From Erythrobacter sp. UBA3075 (GTDB lineage: Bacteria; Pseudomonadota; Alphaproteobacteria; Sphingomonadales; Sphingomonadaceae), in the NCBI GenBank assembly GCA_002367375.1, contig DFBR01000217.1:9678-19257 (forward strand): a stretch of 9,580 nucleotides of DNA, in the 5' to 3' direction. This document shows positions 1-7,100 of the stretch, one piece after another (position 1 is the stretch's first letter; every line of letters starts with the position of its first letter). Both the position numbers and the translations under genes were made by a program. Under the pieces are notes generated by a model. That model was not told the origin of the DNA. It was given only the letters and a program-made list of their open reading frames with translations, and searched no databases.

Positions 1-636
1 GTCGAAGCGCGCAAGGAAAGCTTTGGCAGCGCGGCGGACATGTATTCCGAAACCGCAGCCTTCCTTGTCGACAACGGCATTGGCGAAGCGACCGATGTGC
101 TGCTGATCGACGAGACATTGTGCGTCGGCTGCGATAATTGCGAAAAGGCCTGTGCGGACAGCCATGACGGCCTCTCCCGGCTCGACCGGGAGGCGGGGCG
201 CAGCTACGCGCATCTTCACGTGCCGACATCGTGCCGCCATTGCGAACACCCGCACTGCATGGCCGATTGTCCGCCCAATGCCATCAAGCGCGGACCGGAT
301 GGCGAAGTCTTCATCGACGAAACCTGCATCGGCTGCGGCAATTGCCAGCGCAATTGCCCTTACGGTGTGATCCGCATGGATGCCGTGCCGCCCAAGAAGC
401 CGAATCTGTTTAGCTGGCTGCTGTTCGGCGCAGGGCCGGGGCCGGGCGAGGCGAGTTTCGGCTGGCGCAAGAAACACGCCGATCCGGAACGGCCCAAGCA
501 GGCGATCAAATGCGATATGTGCGCCGGTATCAAGGGCGGTCCTGCCTGCGTGCGCGCCTGCCCCACGGGCGCAGCGATCCGCGTGGCACCGGACAAGTTC
601 CTCACCGTCACCAAGCTCACCGAAGAGGTGGAGTGA
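1..636 (+). CDS. Four-cluster [4Fe-4S] ferredoxin-like electron-transfer protein, 5' end cut off by the window
   Basis: The frame is open from base 1, so only the last 211 residues are visible; the ATG at 40 is probably an internal Met. Sixteen cysteines form four groups, at visible residues 41/44/47/51, 78/81/86/90, 109/112/115/119 and 171/174/183/187. Two groups end in CP, and the set matches the DmsB/NrfC/HybA-type subunit that carries four [4Fe-4S] clusters as an electron wire. No signal peptide or membrane helix is visible, so the domain is probably cytoplasmic, passing electrons to or from the cytochrome b encoded next. Its stop codon overlaps that gene's start (TGATG, 634-638), so the two are probably translationally coupled. 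The stretch before the first cysteine (residues 1-36) continues from an unseen region. Similar Fe-S modules can be the tail of larger proteins with an FAD/NAD(P)-binding or cyclic-nucleotide-binding part, but this cannot be confirmed here. The Fe-S assignment is firm; the redox partner is inferred. Confidence 0.9.
   Translation, partial: VEARKESFGSAADMYSETAAFLVDNGIGEATDVLLIDETLCVGCDNCEKACADSHDGLSRLDREAGRSYAHLHVPTSCRHCEHPHCMADCPPNAIKRGPDGEVFIDETCIGCGNCQRNCPYGVIRMDAVPPKKPNLFSWLLFGAGPGPGEASFGWRKKHADPERPKQAIKCDMCAGIKGGPACVRACPTGAAIRVAPDKFLTVTKLTEEVE
625..630 (+). promoter_or_regulatory. Ribosome binding site for the cytochrome b gene, inside the Fe-S gene
   Basis: GAGGTG lies 5 nt before the ATG at 636, within the last codons of the upstream gene. 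With the TGATG stop/start overlap it supports 636 as the start, rather than the in-frame ATG at 510, which would put 42 arginine-rich residues inside the Fe-S coding region. Confidence 0.6.
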
Positions 637-1514
637 TGGCGAGCTTGCCCGAAGATCGCCCTGAGAACCGGTTTGCGCATGATGAAGCGCGCCGCGATTC
701 CGACCATGTCAGCTTCCTCAAACACCGCCGCTGGCGCTGGGCCAAGATCGCCACGGTCTTGAGCATTGTCGCCATCGCCAGCTATCTGCTGGTCGATGTC
801 ACGCCGCGCCACAATGGCGGCAGTTGGTATGGCTATACGCTGGGGACAGTGGGCGCTGCGCTAATTGTGTGGCTGAGCCTGCTCGGCATCCGCAAACGCA
901 ATATGAGCGAGGGTCGCTGGAGCCTGAAGGCGTGGACCTCCGCGCATGTTTATCTGGGCTTGGCGCTGGTGGTGGTTGCCACTTTGCACACCGGCTTTCA
1001 GCTGGGTTGGAATGTTCATACGCTGGCCTGGGCGCTGATGTTGCTGGTGGTGATTTCGGGCATTTACGGCATCGCGGTCTATGCGACGCTGCCCAAGGAA
1101 ATCAGTAGCAACCGGCGGCAAATGACCAAGCACGAGATGCTTGAGGCTCTCGCCGCAATCGACCGCCAGTTGGAAAGCGCCGCGCAGCCGCTGGCGCGCG
1201 ATGAGGCCGATCTGGTGATCGCCGCGCTGGAGCAGGACCCGTTCGATTTCGGTCTCTGGACCCGCCTGACGGGCAATTACCGGCGCTGCTGGACCGGTGA
1301 TGCGCTGGCGGAGATTGAAGAGGACGATAGTGACCCCGCTGTCCAGAAGGTTCTCTCACTGCTGCGCAAGCGCCGCGCGCAACTTGAACAGATCCGCCGC
1401 CAGATGCGCCTGCGGGCGATGCTCGACATCTGGCTCTATGTGCATGTACCTGTCACTATCGCGCTGCTTGCTGCGCTGACCGCGCATATCATTTCCGTGT
1501 TCTATTATTGGTGA
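636..1514 (+). CDS. Di-heme b-type cytochrome, integral membrane protein with a large cytoplasmic loop
   Basis: This 292-residue protein has five likely membrane helices, at about residues 37-54, 68-85, 102-121, 129-150 and 267-289. Two histidine pairs with 14-residue spacing, H104/H118 in helix 3 and H270/H284 in helix 5, are the usual pattern for two stacked bis-His b hemes (H104-H270 and H118-H284). The charges (RRWRW before helix 1, RKR after helix 2, KEISSNRR after helix 4) place the N-terminus inside and the C-terminus outside. H104 and H270 then both fall near the cytoplasmic face, and H118 and H284 near the periplasm, so the model is self-consistent. A loop of about 115 residues (151-265), charged and rich in Ala/Glu/Arg, separates the two heme-binding helices and faces the cytoplasm; it could dock the Fe-S protein encoded just upstream. 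The likely role is electron transfer between cytoplasmic Fe-S clusters or quinone and the periplasmic decaheme protein encoded next. I do not recognise the exact family. Confidence 0.8.
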   Translation: MASLPEDRPENRFAHDEARRDSDHVSFLKHRRWRWAKIATVLSIVAIASYLLVDVTPRHNGGSWYGYTLGTVGAALIVWLSLLGIRKRNMSEGRWSLKAWTSAHVYLGLALVVVATLHTGFQLGWNVHTLAWALMLLVVISGIYGIAVYATLPKEISSNRRQMTKHEMLEALAAIDRQLESAAQPLARDEADLVIAALEQDPFDFGLWTRLTGNYRRCWTGDALAEIEEDDSDPAVQKVLSLLRKRRAQLEQIRRQMRLRAMLDIWLYVHVPVTIALLAALTAHIISVFYYW

Positions 1515-1519
1515 GGGGG
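1513..1519 (+). promoter_or_regulatory. Ribosome binding site for the FHA-decaheme gene
   Basis: GAGGGGG overlaps the stop codon of the cytochrome b gene and lies 5 nt before the ATG at 1525. It fixes the start and shows that the two genes are only 10 bp apart, in one operon. Confidence 0.6.
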
Positions 1520-1524
1520 CTGCG

Positions 1525-3252
1525 ATGAATATTCTGATACGCAGCGTGGACTTCACCTCTGGCGGGCGCGAAATCGTGCGCGAACGCGAGGTCGCAGCGG
1601 ATACGCTCACCATCGGCCGCGCGAGCGAGAACAGCATCCACCTGCCCGATCTCGCGGTCGAGCAGCAGCATATTTTCATCACGCAGGGCATGGAGGGCAC
1701 GCTGGAAGCGCGCGCCGCAGGGACGCTCGGCTTTGCTTATGACGGGGTGAATACAGACCATGCGGTGATTGATCCGGCCAAGGGCGGCGAAATCGGGCTT
1801 GGCTCCTATCGCCTGCAATTTGCGCGCGAGGACGACGGCCGCGTGGTCATCACCCAGCGCAAGGCAGAGGCGGAAACCGGTGAGGCGCGAGACCGGCTGG
1901 CGGGCTTTGGCCTGTCGGGCGCTCTTCCCGGCAAGCGCGTGATGGCTTGGGCAGGCGCGCTCGCGGTTCTCATCGCTTTCCTTGCGGTGCCGATCTTCAC
2001 TCACTTGACCCGTCCTGTTGACGGTGAGCCCGGCGATGGACCGGGCGCGGTGATGATGGATGCAAGCTGGTCGACCGGACCGCTATCGAGCGTCCACCAC
2101 GGCCTCGAAGACAGCTGCGAATCCTGTCATGTTGAACCATTCGTGGCTGTGCGCGATGAAACCTGCGTGACCTGTCACGAAGGGCTGGGCGACCACGCAG
2201 AGCCGCGCCGACTGGTCGCGGGAATGCCAGAGTTTTCCGGCGGCGAAGCGGTGCTGTGGGACATCGCGCAAGCCTTCAACAAGCCGGGGCCGGGCGCCTG
2301 CACCGATTGCCATACGGAGCATGAAGGGGCGGGCCGGATGGAGCCGACCTCAGAGCAATTCTGCGCTGATTGCCATGATACGCTGGATGCCCGCCTGACC
2401 GATACGGCGCTTGGCAATGCGCGCGATTTCGGGACGCTCCACCCGCAATTCCAGGCGCTGGTGCGCCCAGCGCGGGGAGCGGAAGAGGACCGTGTTGAAA
2501 TTTCCGCGAACCAGAGCGATTTCAACGGGCTGAAGTTTCCGCACGACATGCATCTCTCCACCACCAATGGCGTGGCGCGCATGGCGACGCGGCTGGGCGG
2601 CGAAGTGCTCGACTGTGCTTCTTGCCACACGCCCACGGCTGACGGCGTGCGCTTTATGCCGGTTGATATGGAGAGCAGCTGTGAGAGCTGTCACAGTCTG
2701 GTCTACGATCAGGTCGGAAGCACATTCCGCTCACTCAGCCACGGCGATCTCGATCAAGTCGAGGCCGATTTGCGCGCTGCCGACCGCGCCCCGCGCCGCC
2801 CCGTTGCAAGCGGTCGCCTCCGGCCCGGTCAATATGCGCAAGGCGGCATCTATTACGGCAATTTCAGCCGCGTTTCGGTGCCCAACTTGGGCAATGCACT
2901 GTCCGATGGCGGGTTGTGCGGCGAATGCCATTACCGCGATACTTCGGCCAGCGGCGCGCTCGCGGTGCATCCGGTGACGCAGCGTGAGCGGTATTTCCAG
3001 CACGGCTGGTTCGATCACGATGCGCACACCCAGGAAACCTGCGTCAGCTGCCATGCGGCCGACACGTCCGATGCAGCGAGCGACCTGTTGCTGCCGGATC
3101 TGGAAAGCTGCCGCGATTGCCATTTGGGCGAGACCGCGCTGGAGGCGGACGTTCCTTCCAGCTGCGCGATGTGCCATTCATACCACCCTCGTGACGGAGC
3201 CGCCGCTGCTCCGCCGCAGGTCGCGGCGCGCAGGCGTGAAGACGGCGGATGA
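1525..3252 (+). CDS. FHA domain fused through one membrane helix to a decaheme c-type cytochrome
   Basis: This 575-residue protein has three parts. Residues 1-105 look like a forkhead-associated (FHA) domain: GRASENSIHLPDLAVEQQH (31-49) fits the GR..N.I.L.D..V...H core that binds phosphothreonine, although the usual Ser before the His is Gln here. Residues 139-158 form one membrane helix preceded by KR, which places the FHA domain in the cytoplasm and the rest in the periplasm. Residues 198-551 carry ten CxxCH heme-c motifs, with first Cys at 198, 214, 259, 280, 364, 386, 465, 506, 529 and 547, like cytochrome c3/c7-type multiheme proteins. It lacks a cleavable signal peptide, so the internal helix probably acts as the export signal. 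It sits between the cytochrome b and phosphoesterase genes, and by position would carry electrons from the inner membrane across the periplasm. The heme count and architecture are directly visible; FHA binding of a phosphorylated partner is inferred. The C-terminal 20 residues are low-complexity Ala/Pro/Arg. Confidence 0.9.
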   Translation: MNILIRSVDFTSGGREIVREREVAADTLTIGRASENSIHLPDLAVEQQHIFITQGMEGTLEARAAGTLGFAYDGVNTDHAVIDPAKGGEIGLGSYRLQFAREDDGRVVITQRKAEAETGEARDRLAGFGLSGALPGKRVMAWAGALAVLIAFLAVPIFTHLTRPVDGEPGDGPGAVMMDASWSTGPLSSVHHGLEDSCESCHVEPFVAVRDETCVTCHEGLGDHAEPRRLVAGMPEFSGGEAVLWDIAQAFNKPGPGACTDCHTEHEGAGRMEPTSEQFCADCHDTLDARLTDTALGNARDFGTLHPQFQALVRPARGAEEDRVEISANQSDFNGLKFPHDMHLSTTNGVARMATRLGGEVLDCASCHTPTADGVRFMPVDMESSCESCHSLVYDQVGSTFRSLSHGDLDQVEADLRAADRAPRRPVASGRLRPGQYAQGGIYYGNFSRVSVPNLGNALSDGGLCGECHYRDTSASGALAVHPVTQRERYFQHGWFDHDAHTQETCVSCHAADTSDAASDLLLPDLESCRDCHLGETALEADVPSSCAMCHSYHPRDGAAAAPPQVAARRREDGG

Positions 3253-3280
3253 GGGCAGGGCTGTTTCAAAGGCCCGTAAC

Positions 3281-3286
3281 AGGGGA
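3281..3286 (+). promoter_or_regulatory. Ribosome binding site for the metallophosphoesterase gene
   Basis: AGGGGA lies 6 nt before the ATG at 3293. It decides the start: the open frame extends back to 2984, but that extension runs through the decaheme coding region and encodes no recognisable domain, while the motif-bearing protein begins MLIAQMTDIH at 3293. Confidence 0.65.
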
Positions 3287-3292
3287 AACGCG

Positions 3293-4153
3293 ATGCTGAT
3301 CGCGCAAATGACCGACATTCATATCGGCTTTGAGCCTGACGCTCGGCCCGAGGAACTCAACCGCCAGCGCTTTCGTGAGACGCTGGACCGGCTGCTCGAA
3401 CAGCCCAACACGCCAGACCTGCTGCTGCTGACTGGTGACATCACGGATCGGGGCGACCGCGACAGCTTTGAAAAGACCGCAGACCTGTTAGCCGCCTGTC
3501 CTTTCCCGGTGAAGGCGCTGGTCGGCAATCACGATACGCGTGAGGAATTGCTACACGCTTTTCCCGGGACCGAGACGGACGCAGACGGCTTTGTCCAATC
3601 CGCCTTCGTGCAGGATGGCTTGCTGGTCGTGCTGCTCGATACACTCGAACCGGGACGCCATGGCGGAGCGTTCTGCGAAAAGCGGCGTGATTGGCTTGTA
3701 GGCGTGCTGGATGCTCATGCGGGTACGCCAACGGTGATCTTCATGCACCATCCGCCAATCGTGTCAGGCATCGCGTGGATGGACCCGGACCCGTCCGAAC
3801 AGTGGATTGCCAATTTCGCCGCTGCGCTGGAAGGCCGCGCCGAGCAAGTGCGGGCGATCCATTGCGGCCATTTGCACCGGCAATTGAACGCGCGCTTTTG
3901 CGGCATTCCGGTTTCGGTCACGCCGTCTGTCGCGCCGCTGGTGTCGATGGATTTACGTGCCATCAGCGGCGAAACGGCAGATAGCCGCGCGCTCATCACC
4001 ACCGAACCGCCCACCTATGCGCTGCATCGCTGGGACGGGACGAACCTTGTGAGCCATTATGAACGCGTGAGCGATTGGGAAGTGCTCGCCAATTACGGCC
4101 CGCATCTGCAACCCATGATCCGCGAAATGGAGCGTGAAAAAGGGACGGGTTAG
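3293..4153 (+). CDS. CpdA-like class III metallophosphoesterase (cyclic nucleotide or phosphodiester hydrolase)
   Basis: This 286-residue protein carries the full calcineurin-like metallophosphoesterase set: DxH (D8, H10), GDITDRGD (D49), GNHD (N79, H80), a His before PP (MHHPP, H152/H153) and GHLH (H193, H195). These residues hold a di-metal centre, usually Fe/Mn. Length and motif spacing fit the CpdA/GpdQ group, whose members hydrolyse 3',5'-cAMP or other phosphodiesters; substrate range in the group is broad, so cAMP is only one possibility. No signal peptide or membrane segment is seen, so it is probably cytoplasmic. It lies 40 bp after the decaheme gene on the same strand, and so is likely the last gene of that operon. 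A cyclic-nucleotide phosphodiesterase there may tune signalling that controls the redox genes, or the gene may merely be a neighbour. The gene symbol is withheld because the cAMP activity is not certain. Confidence 0.85.
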   Translation: MLIAQMTDIHIGFEPDARPEELNRQRFRETLDRLLEQPNTPDLLLLTGDITDRGDRDSFEKTADLLAACPFPVKALVGNHDTREELLHAFPGTETDADGFVQSAFVQDGLLVVLLDTLEPGRHGGAFCEKRRDWLVGVLDAHAGTPTVIFMHHPPIVSGIAWMDPDPSEQWIANFAAALEGRAEQVRAIHCGHLHRQLNARFCGIPVSVTPSVAPLVSMDLRAISGETADSRALITTEPPTYALHRWDGTNLVSHYERVSDWEVLANYGPHLQPMIREMEREKGTG

Positions 4154-4160
4154 CAGCCTC
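4154..4160. other. 7-bp gap between convergent stop codons
   Basis: The plus-strand phosphoesterase stops at 4151-4153 (TAG) and the minus-strand cytochrome stops at 4163-4161 (TGA on the minus strand). The gap has no room for a terminator, so any signal that ends either transcript must lie inside the other gene. Confidence 0.85.
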
Positions 4161-7100
4161 TCACTGCCCCGGCCTCCGCCGTCCCGCAACCGGGCCTGCA
4201 CCGGGTTGCCAAACATCCATGTCCGGCTCGTCAGAAACGCGCCAAGGCACTCCCGCTCCGGTCAGGAAGAGGTTTTCCATTTCGCTGCGGTTGAAGGGTC
4301 GCGATCCTAGCCGCCCGAACACCGCCATTTGCCCGCCCGTCTCGTCCACCGCGCGATCGCGGTCGAGGCCCTTGCTGAGCGAGATCGCGGGCGAGTTTGT
4401 GCGCGCCCATGCGACCAATTCAGGCACAGGCGCAGGGCTGAAGCCGTAGAAATTGCGCTGACTGGCCGGGCTGGTGAGTTGCAGCACTTTCATCCCGTTC
4501 ACTCCGTCCGCGACATAGGCGAACAGGCTGGCATTGGTGCTGGCGACAATCACGTCCTCGACATCGTTCATCGTGCCTCCCAGCGTCTCCATCCGGTAGA
4601 TGCTTGGCGCGAGCGGCCGGGTGACATCGACAATGCCCAGCCCTTCATGCTTGGCTGCGACGTAGAGATAGGTGCGCGCGATATACATGCGCTGGGCGTT
4701 GGCCATGCGCACCGTGCCTTCGGGCCGCGCGATGGGATTGGCGAGCTGCGTCACGTCAAACAGCTTCACGCCCTCAGCATCGGTCACCCAAAGGTAACGG
4801 AATTGCAGCGCCGTGGCGCGCGCATCGGTCAGCGGACGCACGGCGGCAAGTTGCGGATCGGCGGGATCTGCGAGGTCGACAACCACCAGCCCGACATCCG
4901 CAGTGATATAGGCCACCGCGCCGGCAAGAGTGATATGCCGCGCACCGGTCAATACGCCATCGGGGTTCCACGCCTCGCTGCCATCAATGTAGGTCAGTCG
5001 GTCGAGATTGTTGTTGCGAAGCTCACCATCGGCCAACGTATCAACATTGACGAGGATGAGCCCCTCCACCGCATCGGTGACGGCGGCGTAGGAGTAGATC
5101 GGCAGGAAGGCCTGTTCCTGATTCATCGCGCGCAATTCTTCGGTGTTGCGCGTCGGCGCGATCGGCTGGTTGGTTGCGAGCGCCATGCAGGTGGCATTTT
5201 CGCTGCTCACATGCGTGTCATGTCCCAGCGGGCTGAACGGTGCGGTGATGATCCGTTCCGAAAAGCCTTTGTTGGCGATGCTGGCGATGTCGTAAACGCG
5301 AAAGCCCCCGCTGCCCTCCGCCACGAACATATATTCGCCGCGCATTTGCAGGCAGCCGACGCGGTCGTCTGTGCCTTCATGGACATTGGCGAATTCTTCC
5401 AATGCGCGGGTCTCGCCCGACAAATCCTCATCGAAGATATCGCCGCGCGCCCAGTTGATCAGTTCGCGGCCATTATCCTCTACGTGCATCCTGTAATAAT
5501 CGGGATAGGCGTAGCGGTGGAGATAGCTGCCGAGCACGGCCTGCGGTTCTTCCCATTCGGTCACGCGCACGGCCTCGAACCCGCCTTCCAGACCGGTCCA
5601 TGCATTGACCCCGACGAAGTTCACGAAATTGGTGCCGAGCAGAAGCAATTGCGACATGATCGCATTGTTGTCTTCGGCCTCGGACAGGTGGCAATCGGAA
5701 CATTGCTTGGTTTCGGTCAGTCGCACGGTGTGCGGGAAATGCGGCGCGAAGGCCTGACTGGAGAAGCCCGCAGCGCTGATCGGCGGCTGCTGCACATAGA
5801 TGCGCTCTCGGTTGATATTGGTGCTGCTCAGCACCAGCGCGCTGGTCGAGCGAACAGGCGCGATCTGATTGCCCTTGGTCGTCTGGTGAATGCCCAACTG
5901 GAACATCTGATCACGCGCAACCTGCGGGTTGTAGGTGGCGAAATTGCGGGTCGTCTCACCTTCATAGCGGTGGCTTTCAGCCTGCCAATTGGCCTCGATC
6001 GGGAGGTGACAGCCGCCGCATGAGGTGGTCCATGACAGGTGGCAGGTGAAGCACGCCAATTCCTCTTCGCCGTGCGCGCGGTCTTCCAGCGCGATGCCGG
6101 GGCCAAATTCAAAGCGGCCTGTTTCCGCCCCGTCCGTACTCATCAGCTTGGAGCGTGCCGAAAGCGCGTTGAAAGCGGGGTGAGCGGGGTCGACACTGTC
6201 GCGCACAAGGCTGACTTCCCATTCGAGCGAGGGATCGACGATGGAGCGCTGGATCAGCGTGCGCCGACCGCTATCATCCTCGGTCCATTCGAAGCGGCGC
6301 TGGCCATCGGGATTGCGCAACAGAGCAAGGTCATGCCCCTGCGGCGGCGCAGCGGGGCCGGAAGTGCGCAGAGTGGGATATTCGTCAGCCGTGCCGTGGC
6401 AATCCTTGCAGCCGATCTCAACCGCATTGGCGACTTCGCCATAGATCAAGCCATTGCCGTGGCTGTCCTGCGCATAGTGACAATCTGCGCATTGCATGCC
6501 CTGTTCGGCATGAATGCTCATCAAGTGCACTGCCTCGCCCGGATTGGTGCCGGGCTGGACGAATTGCTCTTCTCCGTCGCGGCGGAAGCGCTGGCGCCAG
6601 CGGTCTTCATGCTGCGCGGCCTCTTCGGGTGTGTCGGTGTCCTCGGGAGGGCGGATTATGTCGCCATCTTCATCGACAAGATTGCCTTCGCGGTCGCGCC
6701 GGAAGATGCCGCGGAAGGTCCAGCCGTGGCCGTGGTAATCGGCAAACTGAGTATCCTGAAGCTCTGAATTGAGATCATAGACATTGCGCAGGAAATCCAG
6801 ATCGCTCCACAGCCCGCGCGGGGCTGCGCCTTCGGGATTTCGGTCGAGCACTTCGCGCACTTCCTCCGCTGTGGGATAGCGCTGCGTCAGGAAGAACTCC
6901 TCATATTCCTCGTCGCTCATACCTTCGGGGCGCGGCGCGGTGTTTTCCGGCCCCGGCCACATAAAGGGCGCATCGCTCTCGTAATCCCACATGGTGTAAC
7001 CGAGGTAGGAATTGAGGAAGATGTTGGGCTGATGCATGTGGCAATTCATGCATTGCGCGGTGGGAATGGCGCGGGTGAAGACATGGCGCAGCGGATGCCC

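Noticed and set aside
510..635. Upstream in-frame extension of the cytochrome b gene
   Set aside because: It lies within the last cysteine group of the Fe-S protein. The ATG at 636 has a ribosome site and a classic stop/start overlap.
360..812. 150-codon minus-strand frame across the Fe-S/cytochrome b junction
   Set aside because: It lies opposite two well-supported genes and their coupled start/stop, and has no recognisable domain.
1489..2004. 171-codon minus-strand frame opposite the start of the FHA-decaheme gene
   Set aside because: It covers the end of the cytochrome b gene and the FHA domain on the other strand. The product is Arg/Ala/His-rich with no motif.
2984..3292. Upstream in-frame extension of the metallophosphoesterase
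   Set aside because: It lies inside the last four-heme coding region in another frame, encodes Arg/Ala-rich filler, and a good ribosome site precedes the ATG at 3293.
4329..6023. 564-codon open frame on the plus strand opposite the giant cytochrome
   Set aside because: It is exactly in phase with the cytochrome codons, where stops would need the sense codons TTA, CTA or TCA, all rare in GC-rich genes. The product is rich in Arg, Gly, His and Ile with no recognisable domain. The opposite strand has ten heme motifs and a propeller.
6039..6767. 242-codon open frame on the plus strand, same phase as the previous one
   Set aside because: It is a continuation of the same antisense-phase effect opposite the cytochrome, with no domain and no ribosome site that I can see.
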